Origin: Hymenobacter roseosalivarius DSM 11622
GTDB lineage: Bacteria > Bacteroidota > Bacteroidia > Cytophagales > Hymenobacteraceae
Assembly (NCBI RefSeq): GCF_900176135.1
Contig: NZ_FWWW01000034.1
Location: forward strand, 1-49,597
DNA: 49,597 nucleotides
Reading direction: 5' to 3'
How positions within the stretch are numbered: position 1 is the stretch's first letter; each line of letters starts with the position of its first letter. Below are positions 17,322 through 24,439 of this stretch, piece after piece. The translations under genes were made by a program, and so were the position numbers. Below the pieces are notes generated by a model. It ran no database searches, was not told where the DNA came from, and saw nothing but the letters and a program-made list of their open reading frames with translations.

Positions 17322-18506
17322 TTATTCACCATTCAATACCACCCGAAACGTAGTTCCCTTTCCCACTTCTGACCATTTCACAAACAGCCGGCCCTGGTGG
17401 TAGTTCTCAATAATGCGCTTGGCCAACGCTAGTCCCAGGCCCCAGCCTCGCTTTTTGGTGGTGTAGCCGGGCAGAAAAACCCGGTCGAGCTTGCTTTTGG
17501 GGATGCCTTTGCCGGTATCGGTGATGTCGATGGCAATCTGGGACTTATTGCGGGCCGGACGGCGCAGATGAATGGTGATACTGCCGCGGCCATCCATCGC
17601 GTCGACGGCATTTTTGCAGATGTTCTCGATTACCCAGTCAAACAGCGGAATATTGAGCTTGGCTGGCGTGTGCGTAGGCAGGCTTGTCTCGATCTTGATC
17701 ATCACCTTCTTCGATACCCGGCTTTGCAGGTAAGCAATGGCGTTCTGGGTCACTTGCAGGATGTTCTCGTCCTTCAGCACGGGCACGGAGCCGATGTTGG
17801 AGAAACGCTCGGTGATAATCTCCAGGCGGCGCACGTCCTTACCCAGCTCATCCACGATGGGCTCATCCCGAAACCGCTCCGACTCCTTCAGGTAGGTGTG
17901 CCAGGCCATCAGACTGCTCAGTGGCGTGCCCAGCTGGTGGGCCGTTTCTTTGGCCAGACCTACCCAGACGCGGTTTTGCTCGGCCCGGCGCGAGTAGCTG
18001 AAGGCGAAATAAGCAATAACGCCCAGGCAGGCAATAATGGCCAGCTGCACCAGCGGGTAGTAGCGCAGCTGGGTGAGCAGCACCGAGTCCTGGTAATAAA
18101 TATAATTGCGCAGCCCCGCCGCATACTCTACCACGATGGGCGGGTGCTGGGCCTTCATCTTTTCAATCCGCTCGCGCAAAAACCGAATAGATGCTTCCTC
18201 CGAAATGCCCTTGGGCAGGTCGATATTTTTAGTACCCTGAATATTGCCCTGATCGTCGGTGAAGATGATGGGGATGGTGGTGTTGGCATCAATAATCTGC
18301 TCTTGCACGAATACCAAGTTGGTTTCTTCTTCCGTGCTGATAATGTAGCGCTGGGCTTTGGCATACAGGTCTATCTGCTGCTGCTCGCGCTCGGAAAGGC
18401 GGCCTACCAGAACATTAGTGTAGATAACCGTAGCGGCGGCAATAAGCAGGGCACCAGCCAGCACCACGAGCTTGATACGGGACTTCTGATCGTAAATCGG
18501 TAGCAA
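17322..18506 (-). CDS. Sensor histidine kinase, HisKA/HATPase type
   Basis: Residue numbers use a TTG start at 18506 (394 residues). No ATG exists near the 5' end: the open frame reaches GTG 18629, but related kinases begin close to IYDQKSRIK, which follows this TTG. Helix 1 (about 8-28) and helix 2 (about 147-167) flank a periplasmic sensor region. The H-box is LAKETAHQLGTPLSSL (phosphoacceptor H190), followed by an N-box (WVIENICKNAVDAM), G1 (DTGKGIP) and G2 (GWGLGLALAKRI). It should autophosphorylate and pass phosphate to an unlinked regulator, as no response regulator adjoins it. Start choice is uncertain. Confidence 0.88.
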   Translation of the reverse strand: MLPIYDQKSRIKLVVLAGALLIAAATVIYTNVLVGRLSEREQQQIDLYAKAQRYIISTEEETNLVFVQEQIIDANTTIPIIFTDDQGNIQGTKNIDLPKGISEEASIRFLRERIEKMKAQHPPIVVEYAAGLRNYIYYQDSVLLTQLRYYPLVQLAIIACLGVIAYFAFSYSRRAEQNRVWVGLAKETAHQLGTPLSSLMAWHTYLKESERFRDEPIVDELGKDVRRLEIITERFSNIGSVPVLKDENILQVTQNAIAYLQSRVSKKVMIKIETSLPTHTPAKLNIPLFDWVIENICKNAVDAMDGRGSITIHLRRPARNKSQIAIDITDTGKGIPKSKLDRVFLPGYTTKKRGWGLGLALAKRIIENYHQGRLFVKWSEVGKGTTFRVVLNGE

Positions 18507-18821
18507 AGGCAGAAAAGCTGTAAGGCAAAAATGTCCCCCGCAGAAGGCTCGGAGGACTACAAACGTACTGGCAACGAAGATACGTGCCCGCACCCGATGC
18601 AGACGCTTTGGCCCTAACTCAGGTTCCACAGCTCTGCTTCCAAACGGTCGCTATACTAATTTTTCAAGTTTATCGATGCCCTAAAAAGCCCCCCAGTCTG
18701 GCTATAAGCGTTTTGGCACTATACTTTACATATCCTCGAACCACCATGGAGGATCGGCTGTTTTCACACTAGCGATTTCCGCCGTATTTTTGCCCCCCAG
18801 ATTCTCGCACTAGCACCAGCT
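18507..18821. other. Spacer between divergent sensor kinase and hemA
   Basis: 315 bases. Holds AAAAAGCCCCCCAG (from 18681) and the hemA promoter-like box. No convincing gene. Confidence 0.5.
18785..18792 (+). promoter_or_regulatory. Candidate hemA promoter box merged with the iterated motif
   Basis: TATTTTTG is an exact TAnnTTTG and is followed directly by CCCCCC, so the -7 box and the iterated motif (18788-18798) are one string. It lies 29 bases before the hemA ATG. Confidence 0.5.
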
Positions 18822-20093
18822 ATGCTCCACCCATTCAAAGCTGTCAGCCTGTCTTTCAAGAAAGCCCCCCTAGAAATCCGGGAGCTGATTGCTTTAGATG
18901 AAGCTGCTTGCCGCCGCTTCCTGCACTCTCTTCACCACGACCTAGGTCTTAGCGACCTGCTCGTGCTCAGCACCTGCAACCGGACGGAGGTATACTACAC
19001 CGCCGACCACGACCACAGCACGGCCATCATCACGGCCCTGGGCCAACTCAAGGGCTTGCCCGAGAGCCACGCCTACGCGTCGTATTTCGATGTTCTCGAC
19101 ACTTATGAGACGGCCGTTCAGCACCTTTTCGAGGTAGCCATGGGCCTTGACGCGCAGGTAGTAGGTGACCTACAAATCAGTAATCAGGTAAAGAACGCCT
19201 ACCAGTGGGCCGCCGACGCGGACGCGGCTGGCCCGTTTTTGCACCGCCTGATGCACACCATCTTCTTCACTAATAAGCGGGTACAGCAGGAAACCAGCTT
19301 CCGCGATGGGGCGGCCTCTACTTCCTACGCCACGCTGGAGTTGGTAGAAGAGCTAACAGCCGACGTAGCCAACCCGTGCATTTTGGTAGTAGGCTTAGGG
19401 GAAATTGGGGCTGATGTATGCCGCCACCTCGGCGACAGCAGCTTGTTCACCAACGTCAGCATCTGTAACCGCACCCGCGCTAAGGCTGAAGACATTGCCG
19501 CTGAGTGTGGCTTACGCGTACTCGATTTTGAAGGCTTGGTAACGGGTCTTAAGGAAGCTGATGTTGTTATTTCCTCAATCAACCGCGATTCGCCCTTCTT
19601 CACCACTGACATGGTGGCGCGCCTCGACGTGCTGAACTACAAGTTTTTCATCGACCTCTCGGTGCCCCGCAGCGTAGAGGCAGAGGTGGAAAATGTGCCT
19701 GGCGTACTGGTGTATAACATCGACGCTATCCATAGCAAAGCCAGCGCGGCGCTGGAGCGGCGTCTGGCCGCCGTGCCGCAGGTGCGGGCTATTATTACCG
19801 AGAGCATTGCCAGCCTCTCCGACTGGACCAAGGAAATGTTGGTGTCGCCCACTATTCAGAAGCTGAAGAATGCCCTGGAGCAGATTCGGCAGGAGGAAAT
19901 GGACCGCTACCAGAAGAAAATGGCCCCCGAAGAAGCCAAGCGCATGGACGAAATTACCCGTTCTCTGATGCAGAAGTTTCTCAAGCAGCCCGTGCTTCAG
20001 CTCAAAGCTGCCTGCAAGCGCGGCGAAGCTGATCAGGTTATCGACATCATCACGGAACTCTTCGACCTAGAAAACCAGCCGGCCACGGTGTAA
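18822..20093 (+). CDS. hemA: Glutamyl-tRNA reductase
   Basis: 423 residues, first step of the C5 route to haem: NADPH-dependent reduction of glutamyl-tRNA to glutamate-1-semialdehyde. STCNRTEVYY holds the catalytic Cys52; GLDAQVVGDLQISNQVK is the second catalytic-domain motif (with GD where many phyla have GE). VVGLGEIGADV begins the NADPH Rossmann domain, and the C-terminal helical dimerisation domain is complete. ATG 18822 is well placed behind a promoter-like box. No other hem gene is adjacent. The stop TAA (20091-20093) lies inside the left arm of an inverted-repeat element. Confidence 0.96.
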   Translation: MLHPFKAVSLSFKKAPLEIRELIALDEAACRRFLHSLHHDLGLSDLLVLSTCNRTEVYYTADHDHSTAIITALGQLKGLPESHAYASYFDVLDTYETAVQHLFEVAMGLDAQVVGDLQISNQVKNAYQWAADADAAGPFLHRLMHTIFFTNKRVQQETSFRDGAASTSYATLELVEELTADVANPCILVVGLGEIGADVCRHLGDSSLFTNVSICNRTRAKAEDIAAECGLRVLDFEGLVTGLKEADVVISSINRDSPFFTTDMVARLDVLNYKFFIDLSVPRSVEAEVENVPGVLVYNIDAIHSKASAALERRLAAVPQVRAIITESIASLSDWTKEMLVSPTIQKLKNALEQIRQEEMDRYQKKMAPEEAKRMDEITRSLMQKFLKQPVLQLKAACKRGEADQVIDIITELFDLENQPATV

Positions 20094-20235
20094 CGCGAAG
20101 CTCCAGCTTGGCGATCCGTCGCGGTCGTTATTTCAAAAAAGCCCCCCCCCGCGAGTCGTGCTGTAACAAGCCAATTGAACGTTCGCTTGCAAATAACGAC
20201 CGCACCGGTTCAACAGCCTGAAGCTTGGTGTTACA
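20089..20235. repeat. Dispersed inverted-repeat element, copy B (147 bp)
   Basis: Left arm TGTAACGCGAAGCTCCAGCT followed by TGGCGA; right arm, partly shortened, ends AAGCTTGGTGTTACA. An inner inverted repeat (CGGTCGTTATTT near 20122 and AAATAACGACCG near 20190) is nested within, around a run AAAAAAGCCCCCCCCC. The hemA stop codon is the TAA of the left arm. This is the longest copy, perhaps the least deleted. Confidence 0.8.
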
Positions 20236-20238
20236 CGA

Positions 20239-20265
20239 AAAAAGACCGCCATGAGCGGTCTTTTT
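20239..20265. terminator. Bidirectional terminator between hemA and arsR-like gene
   Basis: AAAAAGACCGC (20239-20249), loop CATGA, GCGGTCTTTTT (20255-20265), with A and T runs on both sides. It serves the convergent hemA and ArsR-type genes. Confidence 0.88.
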
Positions 20266-20293
20266 CATTTGGTTTCATCAAAGAACCAGATGA

Positions 20294-20602
20294 TTACATC
20301 GATTCGCAGCAGTCTTCGAGTGAGTCGATCACATCGAGCAGCTTGGGAATCGATAGGGAGTAGTAAATCTTGGTACCTACTTTAAACGACGAGAGGATAC
20401 CCCGGTCTTTCAAAGTAATAAGATGCTGAGAGGCAATGGCCTGGGGCAAGTCGAGCGAACGGTAGATCTCCGTTACGGTCATCTTGTCCTCCTTACCCAG
20501 CAAATCCACGATTGCGAGGCGTTTGGGATGGGCCAACACCTTGAGCATTGCGGCAGCCTTGTCTACTTTTTTGGATTCTACACGCGCCAGCAGAGGTTTC
20601 AT
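20294..20602 (-). CDS. ArsR/SmtB-type winged-helix transcriptional regulator
   Basis: 102 residues from ATG 20602. The core MLKVLAHPKRLAIVDLLGKE, the recognition region LDLPQAIASQHLITLKDRGIL and the wing FKVGTKIYYSL are textbook ArsR. The metal-binding box ELCVCDL of arsenic or zinc sensors is absent (replaced by MTVTEIYRSLDL), but the C-terminus has a vicinal cysteine pair (EDCCESM) that might bind a metal or act as a thiol switch. Its target is unknown; the gene is divergent from the GLFV dehydrogenase at 20834, with about 230 bases between them, so that gene is a candidate. Confidence 0.9.
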   Translation of the reverse strand: MKPLLARVESKKVDKAAAMLKVLAHPKRLAIVDLLGKEDKMTVTEIYRSLDLPQAIASQHLITLKDRGILSSFKVGTKIYYSLSIPKLLDVIDSLEDCCESM

Positions 20603-20786
20603 ATACTAGTACAAAGGTGGAAAACTTAGGGAGAGAATAAGGATCATACGATATTCTAGCCCTGCAAAGTTCCTTTGAAACGAACATAGCGCTGAAAAGA
20701 TTTGGTACTAGCTAGGTTTAGTTAGGTTTTGCTTGTAAAAAATTATGTTCTAAAAGCTTATTCCAAAGCGCTAGCAAGGCTCTACT

Positions 20787-20794
20787 TACCTTTG
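20787..20794 (+). promoter_or_regulatory. Candidate TAnnTTTG promoter element of second GLFV dehydrogenase
   Basis: TACCTTTG, exact -7 consensus, ends 39 bases before the ATG at 20834. The -33 region is not obvious. Confidence 0.45.
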
Positions 20795-20833
20795 CGTTAC
20801 TTTTTCCCGCCCTATCATTTTTTGCTATTTATA

Positions 20834-22062
20834 ATGAAAGACCTGCTGGCCAAATTTGAAAATAAGCGTCCCGAAATTTTTTTTTTGAATGGAAGGATGC
20901 CGAAACCGAGGCCGAAGGTTGGGTGGTCATTAACTCGCTCCGGGGTGGAGCCGCCGCCGGCGGCACCCGCATGCGCCAGGGCCTGGATAAGCGAGAGGTG
21001 GAAAGCCTGGCCAAGACCATGGAAGTGAAATTCACCGTGCCGGGGCCGGCCATCGGGGGGGCAAAATCGGGCATCAACTTCGACCCTCATGACCCGCGCA
21101 AGCGCGGCGTGCTGGAGCGCTGGTACAAGGCGGTTATTCCACTGCTCAAAAAATACTACGGCACCGGCGGCGACCTGAATGTGGACGAAATTCATGATGT
21201 AATCCCCATCACGGAAGATTACGGCCTCTGGCACCCCCAGGAAGGCATCGTGAACGGCCACTACCACGCCACCGAGCCCCAGAAGATTCAGAAGCTGGGT
21301 CAGTTACGCCAGGGCGTGGTGAAGGTGATTGAGGATGCCACGTTTACGCCCAGCCTGGCCCGCAAATACACCGTCGCCGACCTTATAACGGGCTACGGCG
21401 TGGCCGAGGCCGTGCGCCACTACTATGAGCTGTGGGGCGGAGAGCTGGCCGGTAAGCGTGCCCTGATTCAGGGCTGGGGCAATGTGGGCGCGGCGGCGGC
21501 CTATTACTTAGCCAGCCAGGGCGTGCGCGTCACCGGCATCATCGACCGGGCGGGTGGCTTGCTAAGCGAAGATGGGTTTTCACTTGAAGACATTCGGCAG
21601 CTGTTTCTGGATCGAAAGAACAATACGCTCACGACCAGCGACTTGCTTTCTTTCGAGGAAATTAGCCAGCGCATCTGGTCTTCGGGGGCTGAAATCTTTA
21701 TTCCAGCTGCGTCGTCCCGCCTCGTTACCCGTGGGCAGGTAGAGCAAATGCTGGCTGGCGGCCTTGAAGTTATTTCCTGCGGAGCCAACGTGCCCTTCCA
21801 AGACCCCGAAATTTTCTTCGGGCCTACCGGCGAGTATGCCGACCAACACGCTTCCGTTATTCCCGATTTCATTGCTAACTGTGGCATGGCTCGGGTATTT
21901 GCCTACCTGATGGAAACCAACGTTGAAATCACCGACCAAGCCATCTTCGGCGACACGTCGCGCGTTATTCGTCGGGCCCTGGAGCGTACCCGTCAACAAG
22001 GCAACGACCGCACGGGATTAGCCCAGAAGTCGTTTGAGATGGCCTTGCGGGAGCTGGTATAG
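20834..22062 (+). pseudogene. Glu/Leu/Phe/Val dehydrogenase with frameshift at a T10 run
   Basis: The gene begins in one frame (MKDLLAKFENKRPEI, ATG 20834) and continues in another (EWKDAETEAEGWVVINSLRG and onward to TAG 22062). The break is at ten consecutive T (20877-20886). Eight T would give the natural reading EIFFEWKDAE and a 408-residue protein; eleven T would also restore the frame. Downstream landmarks are intact: RGGAAAGGTRMRQG, PGPAIGGAKSGI with the catalytic lysine, GGDLNVDEI, and the Rossmann motif QGWGNVGAAAA. A shorter product could start at GTG 20923. It may be a pseudogene, a homopolymer sequencing error, or a gene rescued by slippage. Confidence 0.85.
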
Positions 22063-22106
22063 TTTGTTGATTGCCTTCCTTAAGGCCAATCATATTTTGC
22101 ATTACA

Positions 22107-23252
22107 ATGACTGTCAACCAATTTCTTCAGTACCGATTTTTCGGCAATAATATCGGCACTTACCTCGTGTGCGGGGCTATTCTGCTGGTTGGGTACGCCT
22201 TTAAAACCTTGTTGTCGCGCTTTTTGTCGCACCTGCTGTTTCGTTTCCTGCGCAAGCAGACCGAAGACGTAAGCGAACGGCAGTTTCAGGCCCTGCTCAT
22301 CAAGCCTATCGCGGTGGTCGTGTTTCTGATTACCGTTTTTCTGGCGTTCAAAGTGCTTGATTATCCGGTTCGCAGCTCCGAGCTGGACAAAAGCGACCAC
22401 TGGGTGGAGCTGGTTATTTTTCGGATTTACCAGATTGGCTTCATCACGGCCATTTGCTGGATTATACTGCGCCTCATCGATTTTTTCGTATTGGTGTTCA
22501 GCCGCCGCGCTGAGATACTGCCCTCCCGGCTGAATAATCAGCTCATTCCTTTTGCCAAGGATCTACTGAAGGTGTTTGTGATGATTATCGCCTTTCTGGT
22601 CATCCTGGGTAAAGGTTTTGGCGTGAACGTCACGGCCCTTATTGGTGGCCTGGGTATTGGCGGCCTGGCCGTGGCCTTCGCTGCCAAGGAAAGCCTCGAA
22701 AACCTGATTGCCTCCTTCACCATCTTCCTCGACCGTCCCTTTAATGTAGGCGACCTAGTGACCGTGGGCGGCGTAACCGGAACCGTTGAAAAAGTAGGCT
22801 TCCGCAGCACGCGTCTGCGCACGGTAGAGAAAAGCTACGTCACGGTGCCCAATAAGTCCATGATTGACAAGCCTTTGGACAATCTGTCGCTGCGCACGGC
22901 CCGGCGCGTCAACTTCACGCTCACCATCAGCCACGAAACGACCAGCGACCAGCTGCGCCGCATTATCGCTGATGCCACGGCCACCATTCGGGCACACCCA
23001 CTTACCACCAACGAGGTGCAGCTTCAGTTTACGGCCCTCACGCCTACGGCCAAAGAAGCCGCCGTGCAGTACTTTGTCGAAACCAACGATTACAACGAGT
23101 ATCTGGCCGTAAAGGAGGAACTGAACTACGGCATTGTGGAGGCCGTGGAGCGCCACGGGGGCAAGTTTGCCAACGTGTTGGCCAGTTCTCAGCTTCCTGC
23201 TGAACGCTTGCAAGGCTTGGAATCAGTAGAGCAGCCTGTTTTGGGAAAGTGA
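22107..23252 (+). CDS. Small-conductance mechanosensitive channel, MscS family
   Basis: 381 residues. About three to five N-terminal helices (residues 15-35, 70-90, 105-125, 150-170) lead into the pore helix VTALIGGLGIGGLAVAFAAK and then the MscS beta domain (FTIFLDRPFNVGDLVTVGG, GTVEKVGFRSTRLRT, VTVPNKSMIDKPLDNLS). The protein should open on membrane tension during osmotic downshift. ATG 22107 is preferred to TTG 22071, which would add a short peptide overlapping the leader. It follows the GLFV dehydrogenase by 44 bases with no terminator between, so the two may be co-transcribed. Confidence 0.92.
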   Translation: MTVNQFLQYRFFGNNIGTYLVCGAILLVGYAFKTLLSRFLSHLLFRFLRKQTEDVSERQFQALLIKPIAVVVFLITVFLAFKVLDYPVRSSELDKSDHWVELVIFRIYQIGFITAICWIILRLIDFFVLVFSRRAEILPSRLNNQLIPFAKDLLKVFVMIIAFLVILGKGFGVNVTALIGGLGIGGLAVAFAAKESLENLIASFTIFLDRPFNVGDLVTVGGVTGTVEKVGFRSTRLRTVEKSYVTVPNKSMIDKPLDNLSLRTARRVNFTLTISHETTSDQLRRIIADATATIRAHPLTTNEVQLQFTALTPTAKEAAVQYFVETNDYNEYLAVKEELNYGIVEAVERHGGKFANVLASSQLPAERLQGLESVEQPVLGK

Positions 23253-23308
23253 GAGGAGAAAGTAAAGCTGATAGCAAAATCTTTTCAAGGCTCATATAAC
23301 TTTTCACA

Positions 23309-23356
23309 ATACAGAAAAAGCCCCCCAGAACATATTCTGGGGGGCTTTTTCTGTAT
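23309..23356. terminator. Bidirectional terminator, 22-bp perfect stem
   Basis: Arms 23309-23330 and 23335-23356, loop CATA, with A5 and T5 runs; core AAAAAGCCCCCCAGAA. Lies between convergent mscS and the TerB-like gene. Confidence 0.93.
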
Positions 23357-23384
23357 ACAATGCTTATTAGCGTGCAAACCTGGC

Positions 23385-24305
23385 TTAGCGTCCGCCGAGC
23401 AGCCCCCCGAGCAGGCCGCCCATACCGCTGCCACCACCCAGGAGGCTGCCGAGGCCACCGCCGCCAGCTGAGCGAGGCGCAGAATTAGGTCGCCCGCCCA
23501 ATCCGCCCAGAATGGAGGTGAGCGAGCCAAGGCCGCCACTGCCTACGTGCGAGCCCTGCTGGGGCAGCTGCTGCTGGCCGCCACCGCCACCTAGTACGTT
23601 GCCCAGCAAGCCGCCACCGAGCAAACCACCGAGGAGGCCGCCCATGCCGCTGCCGCCCATGCCGCTGCCGCCCATACCACCCATCAGGCCGCCCATGGTG
23701 CTGCCGCCCATCAGGCCGCCCATGCCACCGCCGCCCATCATACCACCCCGACTGCCGCCGCCCATCACGCGCGACAACACCATGGGAGCTACTATACCCA
23801 GCAGGCCACCCATGAGAGCACCTTTGGGAATGCCAGCACTTGCGAGCTTGTCGGTAATACCACCAAAGAAGCCCTGCTTGGCGGGGTCATTGGCATCGTG
23901 GGGCACTTTTTCGGCTTGGTCTACTACCTGCTCCAGCGTATGCTGCTGCTGCTGATTGATGCCCAAGTAGGCCGATATTTTATTGACCATTGCCTCCTCA
24001 TCGTTGGAATAAGCTCCGTCGGCGCGGGCGAAACTGATCAGGTCAGTAACCAGGGAAAAGCGCAGTTCGCTGCCCCGCAATACATCCAGATTCTGCTGTA
24101 CAGTGCTATTGTTGGCATCCTGGGCGGCGCTTACCACCTGTTGGGCAGCACCGCTAGAGAGGCCAGCTGCCTGAGACAGCTGCTGCAAAAACTCTATTTC
24201 AGCATCCGAAGCTTGCCGGTCGGCCGATGCCAAGCTGGCAATTACGCTGAGGTAAGCCGTTTTTTCCTGCTCGGAGTAGTTCTGCAATACTTCATTGTCG
24301 TTCAT
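23385..24305 (-). CDS. TerB-like protein with long Gly/Met-rich C-terminus
   Basis: 306 residues. Residues 1-135 are helical (EKTAYLSVIASLASADRQAS, SLVTDLISFARADGAYSNDE) and resemble a tellurite-resistance TerB-like domain, which often binds divalent metal through acidic residues. About 158-175 form a hydrophobic segment (GALMGGLLGIVAPMVLSRVM). From about 176 to the end the protein is low-complexity Gly, Met, Leu and Ser (repeats of GMGGLMGG and GGLLGGLLGG), unlike a folded enzyme. No signal peptide. The function of the tail is unknown; it could form glycine-zipper helices in a membrane. No other ter genes are near. Confidence 0.7.
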   Translation of the reverse strand: MNDNEVLQNYSEQEKTAYLSVIASLASADRQASDAEIEFLQQLSQAAGLSSGAAQQVVSAAQDANNSTVQQNLDVLRGSELRFSLVTDLISFARADGAYSNDEEAMVNKISAYLGINQQQQHTLEQVVDQAEKVPHDANDPAKQGFFGGITDKLASAGIPKGALMGGLLGIVAPMVLSRVMGGGSRGGMMGGGGMGGLMGGSTMGGLMGGMGGSGMGGSGMGGLLGGLLGGGLLGNVLGGGGGQQQLPQQGSHVGSGGLGSLTSILGGLGGRPNSAPRSAGGGGLGSLLGGGSGMGGLLGGLLGGR

Positions 24306-24439
24306 AGCGGTTGTGTTTGGGAGGAAAGAAAAATACCGCTCTCCTTAACGCGCCACAATCGGAAATGTTGATGCTCACCTGTCGCCCGCAGTAGAACAGG
24401 GATCAAATATCTTATAGCTTATGGTTGCTACCAGCTGTA

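Noticed and set aside
17568..18503. 311-codon plus-strand ORF
   Set aside because: Antisense to the sensor kinase, whose H, N and G boxes are clear.
18584..18772. 62-codon plus-strand ORF before hemA
   Set aside because: No family, no helix or signal, and it overlaps the kinase leader and the AAAAAGCCCCCC string.
23512..23955. Pro-rich plus-strand ORF
   Set aside because: Antisense to the Gly-rich tail of the TerB-like protein; Gly codons read backward give Pro.
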